Below, piece by piece: positions 53,645-63,112 of a stretch of 64,000 nucleotides of DNA. This DNA is from Haematobacter missouriensis (lineage in GTDB: Bacteria > Pseudomonadota > Alphaproteobacteria > Rhodobacterales > Rhodobacteraceae): assembly GCF_000740775.1 (NCBI RefSeq), contig NZ_JFGS01000001.1, positions 248,001 through 312,000 on the forward strand. The letters run 5' to 3'. The notes beneath the pieces are model-generated. The model saw only the letters and a program-made list of their open reading frames with translations, searched no databases and was not told the origin of the DNA. Positions within the stretch are counted from its first letter, which is position 1; each line of letters starts with the position of its first letter. The translations under genes were made by a program, and so were the position numbers.

Positions 53645-55642
53645 ATGGCCATCAAGGAAACCGACGACGGCAAGACGGACGATCAGGATGCTGAAATCAC
53701 GCTCGACATGAGCCAGACTGCGGTCAAGAAAATGATCGCAGATGCGCGTGAGCGGGGGTTCATCACCTACGACCAGCTGAACGCCGTTCTGCCGCCAGAG
53801 CAGGTTTCCTCTGAGCAGATCGAGGATGTGATGGCGATGCTGTCCGAGATGGGCATCAACGTCATCGAAGACGATGAAGCCGAGGAGACGGAGAGCGAAG
53901 GCGGGGCGGTAGTGGAAACTTCCGGCTCCCGCGAAGTCGCCATCGCCGGTGTCCAGTCCGAGACGCTCGACCGCACCGACGATCCGGTGCGGATGTATCT
54001 GCGCGAGATGGGCTCTGTCGAACTGCTGTCGCGCGAGGGCGAGATCGCCATCGCCAAGCGGATCGAGGCCGGTCGCAACACGATGATCGCCGGGCTGTGC
54101 GAAAGCCCCCTGACTTTCCAGGCCATCACCATCTGGCGGGACGAGCTCCTGTCGGAGGACATTCTGCTGCGCGACGTCATCGATCTGGAGGCGACCTTCG
54201 GTCGCTCCATGGATGATGACGACATGGAAGGCCCTGTGGTTGAAGGGCTCGACATGGAGCAGGGGGCCGATGCCGCCCCCCGCCGCGCTTCCTCTGCTGA
54301 GCCGGAGCTGGACGCCGATGGCAACCCCATCATGCGGTCCGACGACGATGACGAGGATGAGGACGGCTCCAACATGTCGCTGGCCGCGATGGAGACCGCT
54401 CTGAAGCCGCGGGTGCTGGAAACGCTCGACGCTATCGCTTCCGACTATGAGCGTCTTGCCGAGATGCAGGATCTGCGCATGTCGGCCACGCTGAACGAGG
54501 ACAACACCTTCTCGCTGGAAGCGGAAACCGCTTACCAGAAGCTGCGCGGCCAGATGGTCCATCAGGTGAACTCGCTTCATCTGCACAACAACCGGATCGA
54601 AGCGCTGATCGACCAGCTCTACGGCATCAACCGCAAGATCATGTCGATCGACTCGAACATGGTGAAGTTGGCTGATGCGGCGCGCATCAACCGGCGCGAG
54701 TTCATAGACGAGTATCGCGGCTATGAACTCGATCCGACTTGGCTTGAGCGCATGGCGGGCAAGCAGGGCCGGGGCTGGCAGGTGCTGATCGAAAAGTCGC
54801 GCGCCAAGGTGGAAGGGCTGCGGGCCGAAATGGCGCAGGTCGGCCAGTATGTCGGCGTCGATATCCAGGAATTCCGCCGCATTGTCTCCCAGGTCCAGAA
54901 GGGTGAGAAGGAAGCCCGGCAGGCCAAAAAAGAGATGGTGGAGGCGAACCTCCGGCTCGTGATCTCCATCGCGAAGAAATACACGAACCGTGGTCTGCAA
55001 TTCCTTGATCTTATTCAGGAAGGCAACATCGGCCTGATGAAGGCGGTGGATAAATTCGAGTATCGCCGCGGCTACAAGTTCTCCACTTACGCGACGTGGT
55101 GGATCCGTCAGGCGATCACCCGCTCCATCGCCGATCAGGCACGCACGATCCGTATCCCGGTCCACATGATCGAGACGATCAACAAGCTCGTCCGCACGGG
55201 TCGGCAGATGCTGCATGAGATCGGCCGGGAACCGACGCCGGAGGAGCTTGCAGAGAAGCTTCAGATGCCGCTGGAGAAAGTTCGCAAGGTGATGAAGATC
55301 GCCAAGGAGCCGATCTCCCTCGAAACCCCCATCGGGGACGAGGAGGACAGCCAGCTCGGCGATTTCATCGAGGACAAGAACGCCGTCCTGCCGCTCGACA
55401 GCGCCATTCAGGAAAACCTGAAGGAGACGACGACGCGGGTTCTGGCTTCCCTTACCCCGCGGGAGGAACGGGTTCTCCGCATGCGTTTTGGCATCGGCAT
55501 GAACACCGATCATACGCTGGAAGAGGTGGGTCAGCAGTTCTCTGTTACCCGCGAGCGGATCCGGCAGATCGAGGCCAAGGCGCTTCGAAAGCTCAAGCAT
55601 CCCAGCCGCAGCCGCAAACTCCGTTCGTTCCTCGATCAGTAA
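53645..55642 (+). CDS. rpoD: RNA polymerase primary sigma factor sigma-70
   Basis: 665 residues. N-terminal region 1.1 with an acidic tail, region 1.2 ([33 protein letters not shown]), an acidic low-complexity insert around residues 190-265, and the full 2.1-2.4 core ([59 protein letters not shown]). Regions 3 and 4.2 ([25 protein letters not shown]) follow. Start ATG 53645 is preceded by GAGGAGAG. Confidence 0.97.
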   Translation: MAIKETDDGKTDDQDAEITLDMSQTAVKKMIADARERGFITYDQLNAVLPPEQVSSEQIEDVMAMLSEMGINVIEDDEAEETESEGGAVVETSGSREVAIAGVQSETLDRTDDPVRMYLREMGSVELLSREGEIAIAKRIEAGRNTMIAGLCESPLTFQAITIWRDELLSEDILLRDVIDLEATFGRSMDDDDMEGPVVEGLDMEQGADAAPRRASSAEPELDADGNPIMRSDDDDEDEDGSNMSLAAMETALKPRVLETLDAIASDYERLAEMQDLRMSATLNEDNTFSLEAETAYQKLRGQMVHQVNSLHLHNNRIEALIDQLYGINRKIMSIDSNMVKLADAARINRREFIDEYRGYELDPTWLERMAGKQGRGWQVLIEKSRAKVEGLRAEMAQVGQYVGVDIQEFRRIVSQVQKGEKEARQAKKEMVEANLRLVISIAKKYTNRGLQFLDLIQEGNIGLMKAVDKFEYRRGYKFSTYATWWIRQAITRSIADQARTIRIPVHMIETINKLVRTGRQMLHEIGREPTPEELAEKLQMPLEKVRKVMKIAKEPISLETPIGDEEDSQLGDFIEDKNAVLPLDSAIQENLKETTTRVLASLTPREERVLRMRFGIGMNTDHTLEEVGQQFSVTRERIRQIEAKALRKLKHPSRSRKLRSFLDQ

Positions 55643-55681
55643 GCCTTTCGTAGTCTTGGGCATTCAGCCTGATTGATCCTT

Positions 55682-55711
55682 GGGCGCATTCCCCTCCGCG
55701 GGAATGCGCCC
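55682..55711 (+). terminator. Terminator after rpoD
   Basis: Perfect 12-bp stem GGGCGCATTCCC/GGGAATGCGCCC with the loop CTCCGC, 40 bp past the rpoD stop, followed by TATATGTTT. It also sits in the leader of the next gene. Confidence 0.75.
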
Positions 55712-55739
55712 TATATGTTTGGGCAAGAAGGAGGCTTCC

Positions 55740-56126
55740 ATGACCCTGATAAAACTCCTTTCCTGTGCGGCACTCGCGGCGCTTCTCTCCGGCCCCGCAA
55801 CGGCGGCTGTCACACGGAGCGGATTGCGGGTGGATCCGGTCGACGCGAACCGGTTCATCGTTCAGCCGAAGGGGGCGATCGGCGAGTCCGATCTGTGGTG
55901 CGCCGCTGCGCAGTTCGCCCGGCGTCAAGGCCTCCCTGCTGCGGGGCGAATCTGGCGGGTCACGCCCCCTCCGATGCGGGGCGGGCGGGGCGTGATGTTC
56001 TCCTTCTCGCCGGAGGACAGTAGCGGGAAAACCGGCGTCTTTACTCTCGGAGGACGGCAGGACGGCTCCTTCAACCGCAGTTTTGCCGAACAGCTCTGCT
56101 GGAATCCGTCGGAGAGGCGGGACTGA
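55740..56126 (+). CDS. Secreted protein of unknown function
   Basis: 128 residues. Signal peptide ending ATAA (MTLIKLLSCAALAALLSGPATAA), mature part about 105 residues with two cysteines (LWCAAAQ and QLCWNPS), plausibly one disulfide. No recognised domain. A strong AAGAAGGAGG lies seven bases before the ATG. Confidence 0.75.
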   Translation: MTLIKLLSCAALAALLSGPATAAVTRSGLRVDPVDANRFIVQPKGAIGESDLWCAAAQFARRQGLPAAGRIWRVTPPPMRGGRGVMFSFSPEDSSGKTGVFTLGGRQDGSFNRSFAEQLCWNPSERRD

Positions 56127-56162
56127 AGTTTTCGCTTGCACGACCCGGCTGACAGCGGAACA

Positions 56163-57683
56163 ATGAGTGAACCTGAATTGGAGACACTCATGACGTCCCT
56201 GGAAAGCCTTCCGCAGGACATACAATATCTGCTGGGCGGCTTTAGTCTTCTCTGCTTTATCTTGTTTTTAACGCTGTTGCGGACTCGCCGGATGAAGCGT
56301 GACGCGGTTGACGCTTCCGATGCCTTCGAACGGGAGACGCGGGCGCTCCGCACCCGCCTCGCGGAGCGGGAAGACGAGCTTGCGGAGCGAACTGCGACCC
56401 TTGCGCGATCTGAGGAGCGCGCGACGGAGGCGCATGTCCGCGCCGAGCGCCTGGAGGAGACGGTAGCGGGGCTTCGCGACCGGTTGGGCGCCCTTCGGCA
56501 GGAGGCCGGGCAGGTTCAGTCGGCCCTCGAGATGGCGCGGCGCGAAGGAGAGAGGCTGAGGGTCGAAGCGCGCGGTCGCGAAATGGCCATGGAGAAGGAC
56601 AGGGAAGCCGCCACGCGTGAGATCGCGCTCCTGAAGGAACTGCGCGAGGAAATGACAACGCGGTTCCGAGACATGTCGGACGAAACGTTGCGCCGGCAGA
56701 ATGCCGATTTCTCCAAGGCGCAGACGGATCGGCTCACGGCACTCCTGAATCCGTTCCGCGAGCATGTCGTTCGGTTCGAAGAGGAATTGCGCAACGTCCA
56801 CCGCGCAGCCGATCTGGAGCGGGCACGGCTCGGAGAGCAGATCTCGCTGCTTCATCGCCGGTCTGAGGAGATCAGTCAGGAGGCCGTCGCCCTCACCCGT
56901 GCGCTGAAGGGGGACAAGCAGCGGCAGGGTGCCTGGGGGGAGATGATTCTGGAACGGATTCTGGAGGAATCCGGACTGGAGCGGGACATTCACTATGAAG
57001 TGCAGGCTGTCCGTCGCGATGATGCGGGCAAGACGTTCCGGCCAGACGTGATCGTGCGGATGCCGCGCGGCAAAGTCGTCATCATCGACTCCAAGGTGTC
57101 GCTGGTCGCCTATGAGTCCGCGGTGAATGCGGGCAGCCCGGAGGAGCGCGTGTTGCACATCCGGGACCATGTTGCTGCAATCCGCTCGCATATCGACCGG
57201 TTGGGAGCCAAGGACTACGCGGGCACGGATGCCGAGGCCGTCGATTACGTATTGATGTTCGTGCCGATAGAAGGCGCGCTGTCGGAGGCGCTGCGCGAGC
57301 AGGGCGATCTGACTTCCTACGCTCTGGCGCGTGGGATCGGCCTGATGACGCCCACGACCCTGATGGTTGCCCTTCGTACGATCGAGCATGTCTGGACGGT
57401 GGACAGGCGGGAGAAGAACGCCGAAGAAATCGCCCGCCGCGCAGGGCTTCTTTATGACAAGGTGGCGGGTTTCGTGGATGACCTCGCTTCGGTGAGCACG
57501 CATCTTGGGCGCGCCGCCTCCGCGCATGAAGCGGCTGTGTCCAAGCTTTCGCGGGGGAGCGGAAACGTTCTGGGACAGGTGGACAAGCTCAAGAAACTGG
57601 GCGCACGCAGCAACCGCAGTATGGCGCTCGACTTCGATGAGGAAGAGGATACGCCGCTGATCCCCGGTCACGCGGCTGAATGA
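56163..57683 (+). CDS. rmuC: DNA recombination protein RmuC
   Basis: 506 residues. One N-terminal transmembrane helix (about 18-38, LLGGFSLLCFILFLTLL), a long coiled coil (about 55-225), and the RmuC domain (about 235-470) with the nuclease-like QGAWGEMILERILEESGL, FRPDVIVRMPRGKVVIIDSKVSL and YVLMFVPIEGA segments (PD-(D/E)XK type). It limits inversions at short inverted repeats. An ATG at 56190 is an alternative start. The stop overlaps the yjbQ start (ATGA). Confidence 0.93.
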   Translation: MSEPELETLMTSLESLPQDIQYLLGGFSLLCFILFLTLLRTRRMKRDAVDASDAFERETRALRTRLAEREDELAERTATLARSEERATEAHVRAERLEETVAGLRDRLGALRQEAGQVQSALEMARREGERLRVEARGREMAMEKDREAATREIALLKELREEMTTRFRDMSDETLRRQNADFSKAQTDRLTALLNPFREHVVRFEEELRNVHRAADLERARLGEQISLLHRRSEEISQEAVALTRALKGDKQRQGAWGEMILERILEESGLERDIHYEVQAVRRDDAGKTFRPDVIVRMPRGKVVIIDSKVSLVAYESAVNAGSPEERVLHIRDHVAAIRSHIDRLGAKDYAGTDAEAVDYVLMFVPIEGALSEALREQGDLTSYALARGIGLMTPTTLMVALRTIEHVWTVDRREKNAEEIARRAGLLYDKVAGFVDDLASVSTHLGRAASAHEAAVSKLSRGSGNVLGQVDKLKKLGARSNRSMALDFDEEEDTPLIPGHAAE

Positions 57684-58090
57684 TGTTGGCCGAGCTGAGT
57701 ATCATGACACGCGGCCGGGGGATGTACGAGATCACCGGGAGGGTGGCGGAACTGCTGCCCGCGCAAGACGGCCTTCTGACGCTCTTTGTCCGGCATACTT
57801 CGTGCTCCCTCCTGATTCAGGAAAATGCCGATCCGGATGTGCAACAGGATCTCGCGGCCTTCTTCGCGCGGTTTGTCCCGGATGCCGACGACCCTCGCAT
57901 GGATTATCTGGTGCATCGCTCGGAGGGGCCGGACGACATGCCCGCCCATATCAAGGCGGCTGTATTGCCTGTTTCGCTTTCCATTCCCGTATCGCACGGG
58001 CGTATGCTGCTCGGGACTTGGCAGGGCATCTACCTCATGGAACACCGTGCGGCACCACATTGCCGAAAGATCGCGCTGCATTTCATGTGA
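57680..58090 (+). CDS. YjbQ/UPF0047 family protein
   Basis: 136 residues. Signature HTSCSLLIQENADPDVQQDL, HIKAAVLPVSLSIPVSHGRMLLGTWQGIYLMEHR. Some relatives have secondary thiamin-phosphate synthase activity; the true role is unknown. Translationally coupled to rmuC (ATGA). An alternative start is the ATG at the ninth codon. Confidence 0.9.
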   Translation: MMLAELSIMTRGRGMYEITGRVAELLPAQDGLLTLFVRHTSCSLLIQENADPDVQQDLAAFFARFVPDADDPRMDYLVHRSEGPDDMPAHIKAAVLPVSLSIPVSHGRMLLGTWQGIYLMEHRAAPHCRKIALHFM

Positions 58091-58209
58091 CGCAGGCTAG
58101 TCACAACGGTCGCCCAACATCTGGGGGCTGAAATGGGCACTACCCAAGGGGTGGGAGTGTTCCTATAGTCACTGTGGATAAGTCATGAAATGCGACAAGG
58201 TGAAGGCGG

Positions 58210-58677
58210 ATGCGCTGCCCGTTCTGCGGAAACATAGATACGCAGGTCAAGGATTCCCGGCCTGCTGAGGATCATGTATCGATCCGTCGACGCCGGTTCT
58301 GCCCGGCCTGCGGTGGGCGGTTCACCACTTATGAACGGGTGCAGCTTCGTGATCTGGTCGTCATCAAGTCCTCCGGGCGGCGGGAGGATTTCGACCGGGG
58401 CAAGCTGGAGCGCTCTATCCGCATCGCCATGCAGAAGCGGCCCATAAATCCTGAACGCATCGACCAGATGATCTCGGGTATTGTGCGGCGGCTGGAAAGT
58501 CTTGGCGATACGGACATCCCGTCCAAGGTGATCGGCGAGATCGTGATGGAGACCCTCGCCAGGATAGATACTGTCTCTTACGTGCGTTTTGCCAGCGTAT
58601 ACAAGAACTTCCAGGCTGCGGACGATTTCGACAAGTTCGTGTCGGAGCTTCGTCCAGCCGCGTCGTCAGAAGAGTGA
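58210..58677 (+). CDS. nrdR: Ribonucleotide reductase repressor NrdR
   Basis: 155 residues. N-terminal zinc ribbon (CPFC near the start and CPACGGRF) followed by an ATP-cone domain (about 49-139, [24 protein letters not shown]). Represses ribonucleotide reductase genes when dATP is high. It is the first gene of the riboflavin operon, and its stop overlaps the ribD start (GTGA). Confidence 0.97.
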   Translation: MRCPFCGNIDTQVKDSRPAEDHVSIRRRRFCPACGGRFTTYERVQLRDLVVIKSSGRREDFDRGKLERSIRIAMQKRPINPERIDQMISGIVRRLESLGDTDIPSKVIGEIVMETLARIDTVSYVRFASVYKNFQAADDFDKFVSELRPAASSEE

Positions 58678-59786
58678 AGAAGCTCAGCGACATCGACGCC
58701 CGCTACCTGACAATGGCTATTGCGCTCGGCGAACGCGGATGGGGACGCGTATGGCCGAACCCCGCTGTGGGCTGTGTGATCGTGCGGGACGGACGTATCG
58801 TCGGGCGTGGCTGGACCCAGCCCGGGGGTAGGCCCCATGCAGAGGTCGTGGCGCTTCGCGAGGCCGGGGACGCCGCGAGAGGGGCAACTGCATATGTCAG
58901 TCTGGAGCCTTGCTCTCATTACGGGAAAACGCCCCCTTGTGCAGAGGCGCTGATTGCCGCTGGCATCACCCGGGTGGTCAGCGCGCTTGAGGATCCCGAT
59001 CCTCGCGTTGCGGGGCGAGGGCACCGGATGCTGGCAGATGCGGGCCTCGTGGTGCTTGCCAATGCCTTGCCGGATATGGCGGAAAGGTCTCATCGGGGGT
59101 TTCTGAGCCGTGTGCGAAAGGGGCGTCCCATGCTCACGCTCAAGCTCGCCACAACGCTCGACGGTCGTATCGCCACAGGGGCAGGGGAAAGCCGGTGGAT
59201 CACCGGCCCGGAGGCCCGGCGCTATGTTCATCTCATGCGGGCGCGACATGATGCCGTGCTGGTTGGCGGAGGGACCGCGCGTGCAGATGATCCCGGTCTG
59301 ACAGTACGTGATCTGGGCACCGTTTCTTCCCCCGTCCGCGTAGTGGCTGCTGCGGCGCTTGACTTGCCGACTGACGGCCAGCTCGCGCGGACCGCGGCCG
59401 AGGGGCCGCCGGTATGGCTGCTTTTCGATGCAGCGCGTGCCCCCGCTGCGGCACGACGTTTCTGGGAGAAGGCGGGTGCGCGCCTGCTGCCGGTGTCCAC
59501 GGATGCGACGGGCGGATTGGCTGCACGCGCCATGTTTGCGGCTCTTGGTGCACAGGGCCTGACACGGGTTTTCTGTGAAGGGGGCGGGATGCTTGCGGCT
59601 TCCCTGCTCCGCGCCGCGATCGTGGACGATCTGGCCATGTTTACAGCCGGTCGCGCGATCGGCGCGGATGGTCACGCTGCCGTGGGGCCGCTGGCGCTCG
59701 ATCGACTGGCGGAAGCGCCGCGGTTCAGCCTGCGGGAGAGCCGGGCGATCGGCGCTGACATGCTGACCCGGTGGGAAGCTGTCTGA
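58674..59786 (+). CDS. ribD: Riboflavin biosynthesis deaminase/reductase RibD
   Basis: 370 residues. N-terminal cytidine-deaminase-like domain with zinc ligands in [10 protein letters not shown] (His) and [18 protein letters not shown] (two Cys), then a C-terminal reductase domain (about 150-365) with TTLDGRIA. Converts the pyrimidine intermediate in two steps. Starts at GTG overlapping nrdR. Confidence 0.96.
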   Translation: MKKLSDIDARYLTMAIALGERGWGRVWPNPAVGCVIVRDGRIVGRGWTQPGGRPHAEVVALREAGDAARGATAYVSLEPCSHYGKTPPCAEALIAAGITRVVSALEDPDPRVAGRGHRMLADAGLVVLANALPDMAERSHRGFLSRVRKGRPMLTLKLATTLDGRIATGAGESRWITGPEARRYVHLMRARHDAVLVGGGTARADDPGLTVRDLGTVSSPVRVVAAAALDLPTDGQLARTAAEGPPVWLLFDAARAPAAARRFWEKAGARLLPVSTDATGGLAARAMFAALGAQGLTRVFCEGGGMLAASLLRAAIVDDLAMFTAGRAIGADGHAAVGPLALDRLAEAPRFSLRESRAIGADMLTRWEAV

Positions 59787-59858
59787 AGCATCGCCGCCCA
59801 GCTCCGTCTTGCCCTTCACGCCCAGTGGAGCTAGGGGTAGGCGCGAAAGGAACCGGCC

Positions 59859-60464
59859 ATGTTCACGGGGATTGTCACCGATATCGGAGAAGTGCTGGCG
59901 CTGGAGCAGCGGGGCGATCTGCGCGCGCGGATCTCCACGCGTTACGATGTCGATCGGATCGATCTCGGGGCGTCCATAGCTTGTGACGGGGTCTGTCTGA
60001 CGGTCGTGGAAACCGGGCATTCCGACACGTCCGGCTGGTTCGAGGTCGATATCTCGGCAGAGACGATCGCCGCCAGTGCGCTTGGTGCGTGGGTGGTTGG
60101 CCGGCCGGTCAATCTCGAACGCGCACTCCGCGTGGGTGATGAACTGGGCGGGCATATCGTCTCCGGCCATGTCGATGGCATGGCGGAGATCATGGAGATG
60201 CGTCATGAGGGTGACAGCACCCGCGTGACCCTCAAGGCGCCGGAGCTTCTTGCCCCTTTTATTGCACCTAAAGGCTCAATTGCGCTCGACGGCATTTCGC
60301 TGACGGTGAATGAGGTCAACGGGCCGGACTTCGGGGTGAACCTCATCCCGCATACCAAACAGGTGACGACCTGGGGCAGGCTCGCCCTGGGGCAGGTCGT
60401 CAATATCGAGATCGATACGCTGGCGCGCTATGTCGCCCGCCTGCGGGAATGGAGCAAGCCGTGA
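59859..60464 (+). CDS. ribE: Riboflavin synthase, alpha subunit (RibE)
   Basis: 201 residues with two lumazine-binding repeats, each starting with a conserved hydrophobic strand: MFTGIVTDIGEV and GHIVSGHVDGMAEI. Dismutates 6,7-dimethyl-8-ribityllumazine to riboflavin. GAAAGGAACCGGCC before the ATG. Confidence 0.96.
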   Translation: MFTGIVTDIGEVLALEQRGDLRARISTRYDVDRIDLGASIACDGVCLTVVETGHSDTSGWFEVDISAETIAASALGAWVVGRPVNLERALRVGDELGGHIVSGHVDGMAEIMEMRHEGDSTRVTLKAPELLAPFIAPKGSIALDGISLTVNEVNGPDFGVNLIPHTKQVTTWGRLALGQVVNIEIDTLARYVARLREWSKP

Positions 60465-61564
60465 TCGACCATACCCCCTCCGTCTATTCCGACGCCGTTT
60501 CTTCCATCGAGGAGATCATCGACGACGCCCGGAATGGCAGGATGTTCATTCTTGTTGACCATGAAGACCGTGAAAACGAAGGCGATCTTGTTATTCCGGC
60601 CCAGATGGCCACACCCTCCGCGATCAATTTCATGGCGACCTACGGGCGCGGGCTGATCTGCCTTGCGCTGACCGGAGAGCGGATTGACGCGCTGAAACTG
60701 CCGCTCATGTCGGCCAACAACTCCACCCGGCACGAAACCGCCTTCACCGTGTCCATTGAGGCGCGGGAAGGTGTGACCACTGGGATTTCGGCGCATGACC
60801 GCGCGCGTACCGTCTCGGTCGCGATCGACCCGACCAAAGGAGCGAGCGATATCGGTACGCCGGGCCATGTCTTTCCGCTTCGCGCGCGCGAGGGCGGCGT
60901 GCTCGTCCGCGCCGGCCACACTGAAGCGGCGGTGGACATCGCGCGGCTGGCCGGTCTCAACCCCTCCGGCGTGATCTGTGAGATCATGAACGAGGACGGG
61001 ACGATGGCGCGGTTGCCCGATCTCGTCGCCTTCGCACAGAAGCATGGGATCAAGATCGGCACGATTTCAGACCTGATCGCCTATCGCCGTCGCTACGACA
61101 ACCTCGTGCATGAGGTTGCGGTGAAAAAGATCACCTCCAGCTATGGGGGTGACTGGCTCATGCGGCTCTATTCCGATGAAACGCAGGCGGCGGAGCATAT
61201 TGTGCTCTCCAAGGGCAATATCGGTCTGGCGGAGCCGCTTCTCGTGCGGGTTCACACGCTCGACCCGCTGGAGGATGCGCTCGGGATCGGCTCGGCATCC
61301 GGTAATCTCGCCGCCTCGATGCGCCTTATTGCAGCGGAAGGGCGGGGTCTGATGGTGCTGATCCGCGATACCTCGATGAAGCTCTCCACGCAGGAGGAGG
61401 CCGCCCCCCATACGCTGCGGCATTACGGGGTGGGGGCGCAGATTCTCGCGTCGCTCGGTCTGTCCAAGATCATCCTGCTGTCCAATTCGCCGACACCGCG
61501 CGTCGTCGGCCTTGACGGTTACGGTCTGTCCATCGAGGGCACCCGGCCGATCCCCAAGGAGTAA
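60461..61564 (+). CDS. ribBA: RibBA: 3,4-dihydroxy-2-butanone-4-phosphate synthase with a degenerate GTP cyclohydrolase II domain
   Basis: 367 residues from GTG 60461 (GTGA overlap with ribE and GGAG eight bases upstream); an ATG 12 bp earlier is an alternative. The N-terminal DHBPS domain (about 15-210) is intact: DHEDRENEGDLVIPAQ and GHTEAAVDIARLAGL carry the metal and substrate residues. The C-terminal cyclohydrolase II domain (about 220-365) lacks the three zinc cysteines and the RGIGL-type motif: where RxHxxCLTGD...CDCG is expected it reads RVHTLDPLEDALGIGSASGN. So only ribulose-5-phosphate conversion should work; GTP opening must come from another gene. Confidence 0.92.
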   Translation: MIDHTPSVYSDAVSSIEEIIDDARNGRMFILVDHEDRENEGDLVIPAQMATPSAINFMATYGRGLICLALTGERIDALKLPLMSANNSTRHETAFTVSIEAREGVTTGISAHDRARTVSVAIDPTKGASDIGTPGHVFPLRAREGGVLVRAGHTEAAVDIARLAGLNPSGVICEIMNEDGTMARLPDLVAFAQKHGIKIGTISDLIAYRRRYDNLVHEVAVKKITSSYGGDWLMRLYSDETQAAEHIVLSKGNIGLAEPLLVRVHTLDPLEDALGIGSASGNLAASMRLIAAEGRGLMVLIRDTSMKLSTQEEAAPHTLRHYGVGAQILASLGLSKIILLSNSPTPRVVGLDGYGLSIEGTRPIPKE

Positions 61565-61568
61565 AACC

Positions 61569-62081
61569 ATGGCCTCGGCCGAAACCCATTACTCGCCGCC
61601 GGTTCCGGCTTTTGACACAGCGCCGAAGGTTCTGATTGTCGTTGCGCCCTATTACAAGGATATTGCCGACGCGCTTGTCGCGGGAGCAAAGGCGATGCTG
61701 GAGAGGTCTGGCGCGACATGGGAACTCATTGAAGTGCCCGGCGCACTGGAAATTCCGCCCGCCATCGGCATTGCGCTGCGTCAGTCGGACTATGACGGCT
61801 ATGTCGCCCTCGGCTGTGTGATCCGGGGGGAGACCACCCATTATGAAACGGTGTGCAACGACAGCTCCCGCGGGCTGATGCAGCTCGGCCTTGGCGGCGC
61901 CTGCCTCGGCAACGGTATCCTGACGGTTGAGAACCGAGATCAGGCGGTGGTTCGCGCCGATCCTGATGGTCAGGACAAGGGCGGCGGGGCTGCGGCCGCG
62001 GCGCTGCATTTGATTGCGCTCACACGCTCGCTGAAGCGCGCGCCTCGTGAAGTCGGTTTCGTGCGGAAGGCTGGCGAATGA
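61569..62081 (+). CDS. ribH: 6,7-dimethyl-8-ribityllumazine synthase
   Basis: 170 residues. Family motifs: the phosphate/substrate loop GALEIPPAIG and ALGCVIRGETTHYETV with the catalytic His, then NGILTVENRDQA. AAGGAG eight bases before the ATG. Lumazine synthase normally forms an icosahedral or pentameric complex. Overlaps nusB by four bases. Confidence 0.96.
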   Translation: MASAETHYSPPVPAFDTAPKVLIVVAPYYKDIADALVAGAKAMLERSGATWELIEVPGALEIPPAIGIALRQSDYDGYVALGCVIRGETTHYETVCNDSSRGLMQLGLGGACLGNGILTVENRDQAVVRADPDGQDKGGGAAAAALHLIALTRSLKRAPREVGFVRKAGE

Positions 62082-62545
62082 CCAGCGCTCCCAACAAACG
62101 GCAGATGCGATCGGCCGCTCGGCTTTACGCCGTGCAGGCCTTGTTCCAGATGGAGGCGTCCAGCACCACCGTGGACAAGGTGATGCGCGAGTTCGAGACA
62201 TGGCGTTTCGGCGCCGAGATCGACGAGGGAACGGCGCTGACCGAGGGCGATGTCGACCACTTCCGCAAGGTGGTGGAGGGCGCGGTGACTTGGCAGGCCA
62301 AGATCGACCAGATGACGGACCGCGCGCTGGTGGCCAAATGGCCCATCGACCGGATCGACCCGGTGATCCGCGCGTTGTTCCGCGCGGCGGGGGCAGAGTT
62401 CACTGCGACAGATACACCTCCACGTGTCGTCATCACCGAATATGTCGATGTAGCGCATGCCTTCTTTCCGGATGGCCGGGAGCCGAAGTTCGTCAATGCG
62501 GTGCTTGACCATATGGCCCGCGAAGCCCGGCCCGAAGCATTCTAA
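62078..62545 (+). CDS. nusB: Transcription antitermination factor NusB
   Basis: 155 residues, all-helical, with the conserved RSAARLYAVQALFQMEAS at the N-terminus and AKWPIDRIDPVIRALFRAAGAEF, EYVDVAHAFF and FVNAVLDHMAR toward the C-terminus. Ribosomal RNA antitermination and, in alphaproteobacteria, usually last in the rib cluster. Convergent overlap of four bases with the arsR gene. Confidence 0.95.
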   Translation: MTSAPNKRQMRSAARLYAVQALFQMEASSTTVDKVMREFETWRFGAEIDEGTALTEGDVDHFRKVVEGAVTWQAKIDQMTDRALVAKWPIDRIDPVIRALFRAAGAEFTATDTPPRVVITEYVDVAHAFFPDGREPKFVNAVLDHMAREARPEAF

Positions 62546-62889
62546 GGGGAGGGGGCGTCTTCGCGCCCCGCCCGCAACTCGACCTCCAGAAACCGTTCGA
62601 AGGCGTCGAGCTCCACTGGCTCGAATTGCCCGAAACCCTGCATCCAGACGGAGGCTTCGCGCAAGGCGTCCGGGTCGAGTTTGCACCAGTTGATCCGGCC
62701 ACGTTTCTCCTGCGTAATCAGACCTGCTCCCGCGAGGATGGCAAGGTGCTTTGAGATCGCTGCGAGCGTGATGTCGAATGGCTGCGCCACGTCGCTGACG
62801 GCCATGTCGTCTTCCAGCAGAAGCGCAAGTATCGCACGCCGCGTCGGGTCTGCGAGGGCCGAAAATACCAGGTCCAATCGACTGTCCAT
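62542..62889 (-). CDS. ArsR family transcriptional regulator
   Basis: 115 residues. Winged helix-turn-helix (about 10-80): LADPTRRAILALLLEDDMAVSDVAQPFDITLAAISKHLAILAGAGLI. No Cys-Cys metal-binding ELCVCDL motif, so probably not a metal sensor. It most resembles the SdpR-like ArsR regulators that accompany SRPBCC proteins, but no SRPBCC gene is next to it here. A perfect palindrome overlaps its -35. Confidence 0.9.
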   Translation of the reverse strand: MDSRLDLVFSALADPTRRAILALLLEDDMAVSDVAQPFDITLAAISKHLAILAGAGLITQEKRGRINWCKLDPDALREASVWMQGFGQFEPVELDAFERFLEVELRAGREDAPSP

Positions 62890-62894
62890 GCGCC

Positions 62895-62924
62895 GCCATA
62901 GGCCAGAAGGCGGCTGACGGTCAA
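62895..62924 (-). promoter_or_regulatory. Promoter of the arsR gene (likely leaderless transcript)
   Basis: Minus-strand -35 TTGACC (62924-62919), 18-bp spacer, -10 TATGGC (62900-62895). Only five bases separate the -10 from the ATG, so transcription should begin at or next to the start codon. No ribosome site is visible. Confidence 0.5.
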
Positions 62925-62936
62925 CCTATTGGTTGA
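62921..62936. promoter_or_regulatory. ArsR-type operator
   Basis: Perfect palindrome TCAACC-TATT-GGTTGA overlapping the -35 of the arsR promoter. This matches the kind of site used by ArsR/SdpR-like regulators in autorepression. Confidence 0.6.
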
Positions 62937-62984
62937 ATAATGCAGATAAGCTGCGGGCGCTAACATGCCGGGCGCCGCTGTAGG

Positions 62985-63056
62985 TCGAAAGTATTATATA
63001 AAATAAAATATTTAATAACAGTGTGTTATGCTGTACTATTAACTTAATATGTCAGC
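62985..63056 (+). promoter_or_regulatory. AT-rich upstream element of the ATP synthase promoter
   Basis: A run of about 70 bp with strikingly low GC immediately upstream of the -35. It includes ATAAC-N5-GTTAT at 63015-63029 and TATTTAATA-like segments. It resembles an UP element or a bent-DNA/NAP site that would raise promoter strength. Confidence 0.45.
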
Positions 63057-63085
63057 TTGACTTGAGCGCTTGCGCCCCCTAGTTT
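63057..63085 (+). promoter_or_regulatory. Promoter of the atpI-atpB (F0) operon
   Basis: TTGACT (63057-63062), 17-bp spacer, TAGTTT (63080-63085). The start should fall near 63092, 21 bp before the atpI ATG. Confidence 0.5.
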
Positions 63086-63112
63086 CGCCGCAACTTTCCG
63101 GAAGGTGCGGGA

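Noticed and set aside
53090-55663. 857-codon open frame antisense to dnaG/rpoD
   Set aside because: It is the shadow of rpoD in a GC-rich genome. The translation is His/Asp/Arg/Leu-rich without domains, and rpoD on the other strand is unmistakable.
58091-58673. FMN riboswitch upstream of the riboflavin genes
   Set aside because: I looked for the conserved FMN element in the leader before nrdR and within nrdR and saw none of its conserved segments. The rib genes seem to rely on the nrdR promoter here.
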